A stretch of DNA of 15,063 nt from QWPN01 sp044238145. GTDB taxonomy: Bacteria; Planctomycetota; Planctomycetia; Pirellulales; UBA1268. Below, piece after piece: positions 1-7,463 of the stretch. Every line of letters starts with the position of its first letter. The first letter of the stretch is position 1. The position numbers and the translations under genes are program-made. The DNA is taken from positions 1-15,063 of the forward strand of contig JBIIDT010000067.1 of assembly GCA_044238145.1 (NCBI GenBank), written 5' to 3'. A model generated the notes under the pieces. That model made no database searches. It saw nothing but the letters and a program-made list of their open reading frames with translations, and was not told the origin of the DNA.

Positions 1-2037
1 TTCCAACCGTCCGCTGCCCTTCGCAAACGGCCGCCGGTCGCCACCCGCCAGGGCGCCGAGAAACTGGCGGGGCACGAACGCCGCCTTCTTGGCCGCATTG
101 CCGCCACGAAAGATTTGCGGCTCGATGACGGCATCGCGATCGTTGAGAACCACCGCCGTCGGCGCTGCCTCGGGATGCTCGATGATCCAGCGGTCGACTC
201 GCGACTGGAGTTTCCAGAGTTCGACACAGGTCGGCGTGTCCCAGAGGAACTCCGTGTTCACGATCGGCTCGTCGGGGATAGTGCATGGAAAGCCCGGGGC
301 GCGGAGCGCCTGCCTGATCGCCTCGGACGCCGCGTCGGCGAGCCCCTGCGGCTCGGGACGGCCGGCTCCGTGGGCCGCCTCGCAGGCCGCCTCCCACTCG
401 CTGTCGATGGCATCGAACAGGTCGGCGTACCGCGTCGCGGCCTCCTGTGGCGTGGCGGGGGGCGGCTCCAGTGCCCGCGCGACCCGCGGGTTCACCCCGG
501 CCTCCTCCTGGAGCCAATCGCGGCAGCGCGCGGCCGCCTCCGTCGCGAACGACGCGTCCGGGAGTCGTGAGAGCACGATCCAGGGCGTGAAGATCGGGTC
601 ACGATTCCGCTCCGCCGTCGCCAGGAAAACCTCCCAGCGGCGGACGACGCCGGGCAGGAGATCGTCCTTTCCGGTGAGCTGCGAAAACGCCAGTTCCGGA
701 AAGTCCTCCAGTCGGCGCTGGGCGAGCAGGTAGTCGGCCAATCGTCCGCGGTGCCGCGCCGACACCTCCTGCCTCTGCTTGGCCATGGAGTCGTTCAGGG
801 CCTGACGCCGGTCGGCCAGAACCGACTCCACCTCGGCAGACGGCGCCGCGACGCCAGCCCGACGCGGGATGGGCAGCGGCCGTTCCACGCAGTTTTGGAA
901 CACGCCGTAGAGGGAGTAGTAGTCGGCCGTCGGAATCGGGTCGTATTTGTGGTCGTGGCACCGGGCGCAGCTGACCGTCAGCCCGAGCAGCCCGCGGGTC
1001 ACCACGTCGATGCGGTCGTCGATGATGTCGGGGGTGACGCCGAGAAACCGTCGGCCCAGGGTGAGGAATCCCATGGCAGCGAGGGCCGCCGGATCCTCCG
1101 GGGCCGCCAGATCGGCGGCCAGCTGCAACAAGAGAAAGCGGTCGTAGGGCATGTCGTCGTTGAACGCCCCGATGACCCAGTCGCGATAGGTCGCCGAGTG
1201 GATGAAAAACCGCTCCTCCCGCTCGTAGACGTAGCCCTTGGTGTCGGCGTAGCGGGCGACGTCGAGCCAGTGCCGAGCCCATTGCTCGCCGTATCGGGGT
1301 GAATCGAGCAGTCGCCCGACTGCCCGCTCGTAGGCTCCGTCAGAATCATCCGCCATGAACGCCTCCACCTCCGCGGCCGTCGGCGGGAGGCCCGTGAGCG
1401 CGTAGGTCACTCGGCGGAGCAGCGTTCTCCGGTCGGCCTCCGGAGCGTGCGTGAGGCGGGCCTCGTCGAGCGCATGCCGCACGAAAACGTCGACTGGGTT
1501 CCGCACGCCGCGCGCGTCGACGACGGCAGGCGGCGTGGGCATCGCCACAGGCTGGAACGCCCAGTGGTGGCGGCGGGCCGCGCCGTGGTCCACGGCCGCA
1601 GGGCTCGCAGGCCAGGGGGCCCCCAGCGCCACCCACTGCCGGATCGCCGCCACGTCGGCGGCCGAAAGTGGCGCCCCCGAGTCGGGCGGGGGCATCCGCA
1701 GATCGTCGTCGGTCGTCGCGATGCGGGCGAGCAGCTCGCCTGCATCAGCCTCACCGGGCACGATCGCAGGACCGCTGTCGCCGCCCGCGAGCAGGGCGGC
1801 CCGCGAATCGAGCCGCAGGCCGGCCCACTGCTTCTTGTCGCCGTGGCATTGACCGCACCGCTCCACCAACACGGGCCTGACGCTGCGCTCGAACAACTCC
1901 ACGGCCGCCGGATCGAGAGCCGGTGCCGCGAGCGACACTCCCGGCTGCAAGGCGATCTGAGCTAGCCAGGCCGCGACGAGGCCGAGCGTCCGTGGCCCGT
2001 AAACCGGCCGCGGTTTCGGATCGGCGAACCGTCGCAT
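1..2037 (-). CDS. Exported PSCyt1 / DUF1549 / DUF1553 planctomycete cytochrome-type protein, 3' end cut by the window edge
   Basis: I translated this frame directly: 679 codons are open from the ATG at 2037 to base 1 with no stop, so the C-terminus is outside the window. Residues 1-38 carry basic residues, then a hydrophobic stretch (LGLVAAWLAQIAL) and AAPA, which looks like a Sec signal. Residues 45-140 are a PSCyt1-like haem c domain with CGQCH at 61-65 and a possible axial Met in RMPPP (M115). DUF1549 follows at about 184-390, with HWLDVARYADTKGY at 257-270 and a second CxxCH, CARCHDHKYDPIPTADYY, from 357. The last residues (PFAKGSGRLE) match the usual opening of DUF1553. The family is typical of planctomycetes and often sits next to a DUF1501 gene; its function is unsettled. 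It lies 24 bp behind the enolase-family gene, so the two are probably co-transcribed. Family call is firm; role in sugar-acid use is inferred. Confidence 0.93.
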   Translation of the reverse strand, partial: MRRFADPKPRPVYGPRTLGLVAAWLAQIALQPGVSLAAPALDPAAVELFERSVRPVLVERCGQCHGDKKQWAGLRLDSRAALLAGGDSGPAIVPGEADAGELLARIATTDDDLRMPPPDSGAPLSAADVAAIRQWVALGAPWPASPAAVDHGAARRHHWAFQPVAMPTPPAVVDARGVRNPVDVFVRHALDEARLTHAPEADRRTLLRRVTYALTGLPPTAAEVEAFMADDSDGAYERAVGRLLDSPRYGEQWARHWLDVARYADTKGYVYEREERFFIHSATYRDWVIGAFNDDMPYDRFLLLQLAADLAAPEDPAALAAMGFLTLGRRFLGVTPDIIDDRIDVVTRGLLGLTVSCARCHDHKYDPIPTADYYSLYGVFQNCVERPLPIPRRAGVAAPSAEVESVLADRRQALNDSMAKQRQEVSARHRGRLADYLLAQRRLEDFPELAFSQLTGKDDLLPGVVRRWEVFLATAERNRDPIFTPWIVLSRLPDASFATEAAARCRDWLQEEAGVNPRVARALEPPPATPQEAATRYADLFDAIDSEWEAACEAAHGAGRPEPQGLADAASEAIRQALRAPGFPCTIPDEPIVNTEFLWDTPTCVELWKLQSRVDRWIIEHPEAAPTAVVLNDRDAVIEPQIFRGGNAAKKAAFVPRQFLGALAGGDRRPFAKGSGRLE

Positions 2038-2045
2038 GTCGAGCG

Positions 2046-2050
2046 CCTCC
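2046..2050 (-). promoter_or_regulatory. Ribosome binding site GGAGG for the PSCyt1 gene
   Basis: On the minus strand GGAGG stands 8 nt before the ATG at 2037. It lies in the 24-bp gap after the stop of the enolase-family gene (2062-2064). It decides the ATG over an in-frame GTG at 2061, which has no such site. Confidence 0.7.
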
Positions 2051-2061
2051 AGAACCCGCAC

Positions 2062-3183
2062 TCATGGTCCCGACTGGGCCACGAGATGCCGGGCGACGAA
2101 ACGCTCGTCGAGCGTCACGCCGAGCCCCGGTCGATCGGGCACGGTCATCCAGCCGTCGGTCGCCTGCATCCGCTCGTGCGTCAGTTCGTGTCGCAGGGGC
2201 GAATCTTCCACACAGTCTTCGAAGAGGAATGCGTCACGACAGGTGCTCAGCCAGTGCAGGCTCGCGGCCACGGTCACCGGGCTCGTGTAGCAGTGGTTGC
2301 AGAGCCGGGCCCCGATCTCCTGCACCCGCTGCTTTACGTAGTCGGCCTCGGTGAATCCGTTGCGGGCGATGTCGACCTGGTAGACGTCGAGCGCTCGCGC
2401 GTCGATCAGCGGCCGCCACGCCTCGCGGCCGCACTCTTCCTCGCCGGCCGCGATCGGCAACGGCGAACGGTCGCGGAGCCAACGGTAGCCTTCCACGTCT
2501 TCGGGACGGAGCGGCTCCTCGAGCCATTCGACACGAAACTCCTGGAAGGCATGAGCCCGCCGCAACGCCGTGCGGGCATCCCAGACGCAGCCCGCGTCGA
2601 TCAGCAGCGTGCCGTCGCCGATGCCGGCCCGGGCCCCTCGAACCAGGTCGATGTCGAGCGCCTCGCTTTGCCCCATCGGCTCCCAGCCGAACTTGATCGC
2701 CCTGTATCCGGCCTCGCGCCAGCGGGCCGCGATCGACGCGGTCTCGGCTCCATCGCGGCCGAACAGGATCGAGGCGTAGGCCGGAATCCGCTCGTGCTGG
2801 CGACCGCCGAGGAGACGATGGATCGGTTCGCCGAAGTGCTTGCCCCTGAGGTCCCACAGCGCCATGTCGATGGCGGCCATGGCCGTGATCGTCACCGACG
2901 AGCGGCCGAAATACATGGTCCGGCGGTGCATCTTCTGCCAGAGCCGCTCCGTCTCCAGCGGGTTTTCGCCCAGCAGGATCTCCCGTAGGCCGCAGGCGAT
3001 GTTGTGGCTGAAGGGGGCGTCGATCACGGCCTTCACCACTTCGGGCTGGGAGTCGGCCTCCCCGATTCCTTCCAGGCCGGTGTCCGTCCGCACCCGAACG
3101 ATCACGGCATCCTGGCTGCTGGCGGTCTTCTTTTCGATCGCTGGAATGCGCAGCAGCTGACAGACGATGCCGGTGATTTTCAT
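2062..3183 (-). CDS. Enolase-superfamily enzyme, mandelate racemase / sugar-acid dehydratase type
   Basis: The 373-residue length is normal for the mandelate racemase/muconate lactonizing subgroup. Residues 1-125 form the capping domain (LWDLRGKHFGEP at 109-120). The barrel carries expected Mg ligands D196 (LLIDAG), E222 (LEEP) and E248 (AGEEE). Likely catalytic residues are K164 (AIKFGW), D271 (QVDIARNG), H297 (CNHCYTSPV) and E322 (FEDC). The Asp-His pair suggests proton abstraction from an acid sugar or related hydroxy-acid, as in galactonate, rhamnonate or mandelate enzymes; the substrate cannot be read from sequence. The enzyme is cytosolic. It is divergent from a GntR/FCD regulator, a class that commonly controls sugar-acid genes, and is followed 24 bp later by the PSCyt1 gene. 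The ATG has only a weak ribosome site. Superfamily is certain, exact reaction open. Confidence 0.93.
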   Translation of the reverse strand: MKITGIVCQLLRIPAIEKKTASSQDAVIVRVRTDTGLEGIGEADSQPEVVKAVIDAPFSHNIACGLREILLGENPLETERLWQKMHRRTMYFGRSSVTITAMAAIDMALWDLRGKHFGEPIHRLLGGRQHERIPAYASILFGRDGAETASIAARWREAGYRAIKFGWEPMGQSEALDIDLVRGARAGIGDGTLLIDAGCVWDARTALRRAHAFQEFRVEWLEEPLRPEDVEGYRWLRDRSPLPIAAGEEECGREAWRPLIDARALDVYQVDIARNGFTEADYVKQRVQEIGARLCNHCYTSPVTVAASLHWLSTCRDAFLFEDCVEDSPLRHELTHERMQATDGWMTVPDRPGLGVTLDERFVARHLVAQSGP

Positions 3184-3253
3184 GGCGAAGCGTCCGAGTG
3201 GATCGCCGGGGGCGGGGGTGACTTAAGCCCGCGGATTTCCACGGACCATTCGC

Positions 3254-3282
3254 ATTGTATACGGTATGCAAAAACCGCTCAA
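3254..3282 (-). promoter_or_regulatory. Sigma70-like promoter for the enolase-PSCyt1 operon
   Basis: Read on the minus strand, TTGAGC (3282-3277) is followed after exactly 17 bp by TACAAT (3259-3254), 4/6 and 5/6 to consensus. Transcription would start near 3247, giving a leader of about 60 nt to the ATG at 3183. The -10 box lies inside the palindrome at 3255-3271, so a bound regulator would block it. Confidence 0.6.
3255..3271. promoter_or_regulatory. Probable GntR operator: 17-bp near-perfect palindrome
   Basis: TTGTATACGGTATGCAA reads as two 8-bp half-sites about a central G with one mismatched pair. TTGTATAC-type half-sites are typical of operators for FadR-subfamily GntR proteins. It lies between the divergent regulator and enolase genes and covers the -10 of the enolase promoter, which fits repression relieved by an acid ligand. 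The link to this particular regulator is inferred. Confidence 0.65.
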
Positions 3283-3289
3283 GCCTGTA

Positions 3290-3308
3290 ATCTGTCTGGT
3301 AGGCAGAT
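3290..3308. promoter_or_regulatory. Second dyad in the divergent region, possible auxiliary operator
   Basis: ATCTGTCT-GGT-AGGCAGAT is an inverted repeat of two 8-bp arms with one mismatch and a 3-bp centre. It lies 18 bp from the first palindrome and 35 bp before the regulator's ATG, just after a TGTAAT (3286-3291) that could be the regulator's -10. Its half-site differs from that of the 3255 palindrome, so it may serve another protein or act as an RNA hairpin. Confidence 0.35.
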
Positions 3309-3343
3309 CAACCCCCTCCCTCCGAGCGAGGTCGCCGTCGCCC

Positions 3344-3970
3344 ATGTCATCGCCCATCGTCTTCGCGCCGAGCCTTCGCGAGCAGATCGCCGATCGCCTG
3401 CGGGCCGACTTGCTCACCGGCCAGATCTCCGAGGGCGCCGCGCTCACCGAGCAGAGCCTGTCGGAGCGGTTCGCCGTCAGCCGCACGCCCGTCCGCGAGG
3501 CGATCCAACAACTGACGTACGAGGGCCTGCTCGAGGGCCGCAAGCATGCCGGAGTGCGGGTGACCCGGCAGCCGTCCGCTGCGATTTCCGAGTTTGCGAT
3601 GAGCGTGCGGCGCAGCGTCGAGACCTTCGCCCTGCGAACGTGTTTTCACGATCTCAACGCGGCCGACTTCCTGCGGTGGGCCGACGTCCTGGAGCGGATG
3701 CGGGCCGGTTGTGCCGCCCGCGAATACCGGACGATTGCCGAGAACGACATCGCCTTCCACCGCCTGCTCGTGCGCCGGGCCCACGACCGCGAGTTGGAGG
3801 CGGTGTGGGTGCCCTTGTTGTCACGCGTGCGCCGGCATTTCGTGCAAACCCAGAAGACCAACTACGCCGATGCGATGGCCATTCACGCCGAGCATGCGGC
3901 GCTGCTGCAGGTGTTCCGCGCCGGCGACCTCGATGCGGCGGTCGAGGCCCTGGAAAAGCACGTTTGTTGA
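3344..3970 (+). CDS. GntR-family transcriptional regulator, FadR subfamily with FCD domain
   Basis: This 208-residue protein has a winged helix at about residues 8-75, including LTEQSLSERFAVSRTPVREA (34-53), which is the typical GntR recognition region. An all-helical FCD ligand domain follows, with candidate metal/ligand residues D135 and H139 (ENDIAFH), H184 (AEH) and H206 (EKHV). FCD regulators bind small organic acids and usually repress neighbouring catabolic genes. I start at the ATG at 3344, not the longer frame from 3266, because 3266 falls inside the operator palindrome and the extra 26 residues look nothing like the family. GAGG lies about 12 nt upstream of the chosen ATG, a weak site. 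Divergent placement argues that it controls the enolase-PSCyt1 pair and probably itself. It ends 72 bp before the convergent fusion gene. Confidence 0.93.
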   Translation: MSSPIVFAPSLREQIADRLRADLLTGQISEGAALTEQSLSERFAVSRTPVREAIQQLTYEGLLEGRKHAGVRVTRQPSAAISEFAMSVRRSVETFALRTCFHDLNAADFLRWADVLERMRAGCAAREYRTIAENDIAFHRLLVRRAHDRELEAVWVPLLSRVRRHFVQTQKTNYADAMAIHAEHAALLQVFRAGDLDAAVEALEKHVC

Positions 3971-3989
3971 CGCTCCGCTGGCGCGGGCG

Positions 3990-4016
3990 GGCGGCGGCAC
4001 TGCGGACACCGCCGCC
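3990..4016. terminator. GC-rich hairpin between convergent genes, possible bidirectional terminator
   Basis: GGCGGCGG (3990-3997) and CCGCCGCC (4009-4016) make a perfect 8-bp stem with an 11-nt loop, between the stops of the GntR gene (3970) and the convergent fusion gene (4043). No T-tract follows on either side, so termination is suggested by position only. Confidence 0.35.
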
Positions 4017-4042
4017 GGATTGTCGGCGTGAAGCCGCAACCC

Positions 4043-6400
4043 TCAACTCACGAGCCGCGCGAAGCCGGAGTGCTTCACGGGTCCACCGATGCGGCGGTGG
4101 ATTTCGGCGGGGCTTTCCGTCACCGCCTCGCGCAGTTCACGGCAGACCTCGTCGAGGGCGGCGAGATAGGCGTCGACGTGCCGTGGTTCGTGGGCGAGCA
4201 TCGCGTTGAAATAGCCGCCGGCCAGAAAGCCGCGGCCAAGCAGCCGCGCCGTCACGAGCGTCATCAGCGCGGCCGCCTGGGGATGGTCGAAGGCGAATGC
4301 CGCGTTCTCCGGCCGGCCGGAGACCTTCAGCGGCAGCCCGTGCCGATCCCCGAGCCGATGCCAGCCCTCCATCACGAGCGCTCCGATCCGCGCCAGATGC
4401 GCCGGTACGTCGATCCGCTGCATCTTCGTCACGGTCGCGCGGCCCGCCGCCGGGCCGACCGCCTCCGTCCAGTAGGCGCTCGAGATGAACGTCGCCTGCA
4501 CGGCCTCCATCACCGGCCGCGTCCCGATCACGGCGCCGAGCGCGAAACCGTTCGAGATCGCCTTCGCGAAGGCGGCGAGGTCGGGCTCCACGCCGAACTT
4601 CCGGTGGGCGCCACCGAGGCACAGCCGCCAGCCGATCGTGATCTCGTCGAACACCAGCAGCGTGCCGTTCTTCGTGCACCGCTCCCGCACACCCTCCAGG
4701 AAGCCTGGCTCCGGGTCGACGCCGCGGGTCGGCTCCATCACCACCGCCGCGAGGTCGGGACCGACCGCGGCGAACACCTCGTCGAGTTGGTCGAGGCGGT
4801 TATAGGCGAACGTCCGGGTGAGGCCGCCGAGCGACCGCGGCACCCCGCGCGGCTCGAGGCCGGGGAGCAGGTGCGTCGCGAGCGTGCCCGAGCCCTCCGC
4901 GGCGGCGCCGTCGGCCGGGAGATTCGCCGCGAGATACCAGTCGTGCCAGCCGTGGTAGCCGCAGATTGCCACGTGGTCGCGACCGGTGAAGGCCCGCGCG
5001 GTCCGCACCGCCACCGCCATCGACTCCCCGCCGGTTCGCGTGAAGCGGGCCATCGCGGCCCAGGGATGGATCTCGAGCAGCGTCCGGGCGAGTTCCACCT
5101 CGTCGAACGATTGCAGCGTGCTCATCGAGCCGGCCTGCACGCGGCGGAGCACCGCGGCGTTCACGTCGGGATCGGCGTAGCCGAGGATGCAGGCCAGGAT
5201 CCCGCCGGTCGACATGTCGATGAAGCGGCGGCCCTCGGTGTCGATCACCTCGCAGCCCCGGGCCTCCTCGTAGTAGGCGGGCCACTGGTCGGGCGCGAAC
5301 AGTTCGGGCCGCTTCGAGAGCAGCTGCGTGCCGCCGGGGATGATCCGCTTCGCCTCGCGGTATTGCTGCTGCACGTCGACGGTCGGCTTCGCGGCGGGGA
5401 GCCCGAGCAGCTGCCGGACCGCGCCGCCGAAGATCAGCTCGATGTCGCGGTCGTTGAGATGCATCGTCTGGCAGGCCTGCCTGAGCGCGAGCAGGTTTTC
5501 GATGCCCACGAGCGTGGGCTGAGAGAGCGTCTGCCGCGACCAGTCGATGCCTGCGTCGTTCGTCCAGAGAAAGCCGTCGCCGATGCCGACGCAGCGGCCA
5601 CAGATCGAACTGACGGGATGGTCGAGGCCGAAGAACAGCCGCGTGGGACCGAATGCCCGCAGGATCGCCTCGTGCGCCGCCGGCTCGCAGTTTGCCGAGT
5701 TGTCGAAGAAGACGTTGTCGAGGCCGCGGAGCGAATCGATCCCCTCGACGGTGTGCCGCGGATTGAAGCCCCGTGCACAGTGGGCGAGCACGAGCTTCGC
5801 ATGCGGATAGGCCAGGCATCTCTCGCGGATGTATCGCTGGTTCGCCGCGTCGGCCAAAGCCCGGGGTTTCACGATGTGGAGCATGATCGCCAGACCGCGG
5901 GCCTGGGAGATTTCCCAGATCCATTCCGGGATGAAGTCCTCGCAGTCGGCGTGAAATGTGCTTGCGAGCGGCGGGCTGCCGGCGGGCCGCCGGGCGAAGA
6001 CGTGATAGACCTTGAAGCCCCGCCAGAGATCGGGATCGGCGTCGAGCTGCCGCTCGATCGCGGCGGGATCGTCGTCGGGCGTGGCCAAAAGCAGGCCGCG
6101 GGAGCCGGGATCGCCCCGCAACTGGTCGGCGAGGAATCTGTTTTGCGCGAGCGTGTCACCCGGGCCGGGCCAGGGGAAGAAGAGGCCGCCGGCCGGGAGT
6201 CGGTCGCCCATCCACTCCCCCACCATCGTGTCGTAGGCCGCCCGATCGCACACGGCGACGCCTTCGGGCAACATCGTGGCCCCCGCGCCGCCGACGAGCC
6301 GCGGATCGAAGAGATGCGCGTGCGCGTCGAAGCTGCCGGGCGGCACGAACTCCCGCAGGTCGCGCTCAAACAGCAAACAGGGGACATCCTGCTTTTTCAT
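4043..6400 (-). CDS. Fusion protein: metal-dependent amidohydrolase + class III PLP aminotransferase (GSA-aminomutase-like)
   Basis: The single 785-residue frame joins two whole enzymes. Residues 20-335 are an amidohydrolase-2-type TIM barrel with H27xH29 (FDAHAHLF), H175 (MLHIVKP), H207 (LAHCARG) and D260 (FFGLDHP), the expected metal and catalytic set. From about 345 (YREAKRIIPGGTQLLSKRPE) it is a class III aminotransferase closest in motifs to glutamate-1-semialdehyde aminomutase: TGGES 456-460, YHGWHD 482-487, FDE 584-586 with PLP-binding D585, and Schiff-base lysine K613 in AFAKAISNGF. Both halves therefore look catalytically intact. The reaction is unknown; one half may open or deacylate a substrate that the other aminates. 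It lies 68 bp behind a PhyH dioxygenase, probably in one transcript. The ATG is the first possible start, since an in-frame TAA lies four codons upstream; AAGG stands 7 nt before it. The first codons lie in a repeat arm. Confidence 0.92.
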   Translation of the reverse strand: MKKQDVPCLLFERDLREFVPPGSFDAHAHLFDPRLVGGAGATMLPEGVAVCDRAAYDTMVGEWMGDRLPAGGLFFPWPGPGDTLAQNRFLADQLRGDPGSRGLLLATPDDDPAAIERQLDADPDLWRGFKVYHVFARRPAGSPPLASTFHADCEDFIPEWIWEISQARGLAIMLHIVKPRALADAANQRYIRERCLAYPHAKLVLAHCARGFNPRHTVEGIDSLRGLDNVFFDNSANCEPAAHEAILRAFGPTRLFFGLDHPVSSICGRCVGIGDGFLWTNDAGIDWSRQTLSQPTLVGIENLLALRQACQTMHLNDRDIELIFGGAVRQLLGLPAAKPTVDVQQQYREAKRIIPGGTQLLSKRPELFAPDQWPAYYEEARGCEVIDTEGRRFIDMSTGGILACILGYADPDVNAAVLRRVQAGSMSTLQSFDEVELARTLLEIHPWAAMARFTRTGGESMAVAVRTARAFTGRDHVAICGYHGWHDWYLAANLPADGAAAEGSGTLATHLLPGLEPRGVPRSLGGLTRTFAYNRLDQLDEVFAAVGPDLAAVVMEPTRGVDPEPGFLEGVRERCTKNGTLLVFDEITIGWRLCLGGAHRKFGVEPDLAAFAKAISNGFALGAVIGTRPVMEAVQATFISSAYWTEAVGPAAGRATVTKMQRIDVPAHLARIGALVMEGWHRLGDRHGLPLKVSGRPENAAFAFDHPQAAALMTLVTARLLGRGFLAGGYFNAMLAHEPRHVDAYLAALDEVCRELREAVTESPAEIHRRIGGPVKHSGFARLVS

Positions 6401-6449
6401 CCAGTGGCCTTAAGGTGCTCAGCAAAAGTGAGAAAAAGGAGAATGTCCC
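6380..6449. repeat. REP/MITE-like imperfect inverted repeat across the fusion gene start
   Basis: The arm GGGACATCCTGCTTTTTC (6381-6398) and the arm GAAAAAGGAGAATGTCCC (6432-6449) are inverted copies matching at 16 of 18 bases, with 33 bp between them that include the palindrome CCTTAAGG. A T-run (6450-6456) adjoins the right arm. Such GGGACAT...CTTTTTC arms resemble small non-coding repeats I associate with REP elements and REP-associated (Y1) transposases, but no transposase gene is here. The left arm encodes the start codon and about five following residues of the fusion protein. In RNA it could fold into a long hairpin between the PhyH and fusion genes. Confidence 0.55.
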
Positions 6450-6468
6450 TTTTTTTGCCCTGTGGGGG

Positions 6469-7215
6469 TCAGGCGGGGCGGGCTTGCGTGTATTTCTCGC
6501 GGAGTTGCGGGTCGTCCTGCGTGTGGCTGCCGCGAAAGACGAGCAGGAGGCCGCAGCGGGGATGGTCGGTCTTGTTGGGGGCGGAGTAGTGGATCGTCTG
6601 GCAATGGTGGATGAGCGCATCGCCGGCTTCGAGCGTGCCGACGAACGGGTCTGACTTGTCGAACCGCACGGCCAGCCCCATCGAGTTGCCGGCCACGCCC
6701 GAGGGCTGATGGGCGAGCATGCCCGTCGAATGGCTGCCGCGAATGTAGAAGATCGGACCGTTGGCCTCGGTCGCCGCGTCGATCGAGATCCAGATCGTGA
6801 GCACGTCCGGGGGCGACTGGCAGAAATAGGCGTTGTCTTGATGGGCGGGAACCCCCGAGCCGACGCGGGCCGGCTTGTTAAAGGTTTCGACGCCCAAGAG
6901 GATCGGCTCGCCATGCACGAGCCGGCCCACCATGCGGCGGATTTCCGGGCGGCCGCACAACTCCGCGAAGAACGGGTCGTGATGCTCCATCCGCCAGAGG
7001 TTTCGCACCGCCACGCCGTCGGCCTCGAACACGACATCGGATGGAGGGAGAGACGGGGCAATCTCGCGGGCGTAGCGAGCGAGCGCGGCCCGCACCGAGG
7101 CAATGTCGGCCGACGAAAGGAGACCGCGGACACGGATCACGCCATCGCGGTCGTAATCGGAGGCGGCGCGATCGAGGGTGGAATCCTGCTGGAGCGAAGC
7201 AAATGCGTGATCCAT
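6469..7215 (-). CDS. Phytanoyl-CoA dioxygenase (PhyH) family Fe(II)/2-oxoglutarate oxygenase
   Basis: This 248-residue protein has the PhyH jelly-roll signature. Iron ligands are H125 and D127 in PAHQDNAYF and the distal H209 in IHYSAPNKT, with R220 placed to bind 2-oxoglutarate and LEAGDALIHH at 195-204 leading to the distal His. LTIWISIDAATEANGPIFYI (139-158) is the usual core strand region. It would hydroxylate a small metabolite using O2 and 2-oxoglutarate; the substrate is unknown and human-type phytanoyl-CoA is unlikely. I start at the ATG at 7215, where GAGGA stands 11 nt upstream; the longer frame begins with a TTG at 7275 inside a likely promoter. It is followed by the amidohydrolase-aminotransferase fusion, so both may act on one amino- or hydroxy-acid substrate. 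Confidence 0.93.
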   Translation of the reverse strand: MDHAFASLQQDSTLDRAASDYDRDGVIRVRGLLSSADIASVRAALARYAREIAPSLPPSDVVFEADGVAVRNLWRMEHHDPFFAELCGRPEIRRMVGRLVHGEPILLGVETFNKPARVGSGVPAHQDNAYFCQSPPDVLTIWISIDAATEANGPIFYIRGSHSTGMLAHQPSGVAGNSMGLAVRFDKSDPFVGTLEAGDALIHHCQTIHYSAPNKTDHPRCGLLLVFRGSHTQDDPQLREKYTQARPA

Positions 7216-7245
7216 GACTGGATTGTTCCTCGAGGTTGGAATCGA

Positions 7246-7275
7246 ATCAGACCAGGCTTCCGGATGGCATGGCAA
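7246..7275 (-). promoter_or_regulatory. Weak candidate promoter for the PhyH-fusion pair, in the 260-bp gap
   Basis: On the minus strand TTGCCA (7275-7270) and TCTGAT (7251-7246) are 18 bp apart, 5/6 and 4/6 to consensus, giving a leader of about 25 nt to the ATG at 7215. The rest of the gap (7276-7463) has a small AGCGC/GCGCT hairpin beside an AT-rich patch near 7282-7306 but no gene that I can support. Confidence 0.3.
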
Positions 7276-7463
7276 GACAGTGAGCGCTCTTGCGCTTTAA
7301 TTTATTTGCGTCGGGCCCGGCAGACCGCAGACGGTTCGACTGCCGCCGCCCACCGACGTGCGCACGCTGGCCACAACGCGAAGCTCACGGGCAAAGAAGC
7401 CCGCGTCTGGGGAGACGATTTCTCCGTGCCTACGGTTGTGCATGAACGAAGGCATTCCAGTGC

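Noticed and set aside
3266..3343. Longer start of the GntR regulator at 3266
   Set aside because: The ATG lies inside the operator palindrome, has no ribosome site and adds residues foreign to the family.
4028..6589. An 853-codon open frame on the + strand
   Set aside because: It is antisense to the fusion gene, which carries clear catalytic motifs in order. Its own translation is His/Arg/Glu-rich without any recognisable fold, typical of antisense frames in high-GC DNA.
7385..7432. Small hairpins (CGGGC/GCCCG and GGAGA/TCTCC) in the 260-bp gap, considered as a terminator or small RNA
   Set aside because: Stems are only 5-6 bp with no T-tract and can be expected by chance at this base composition.
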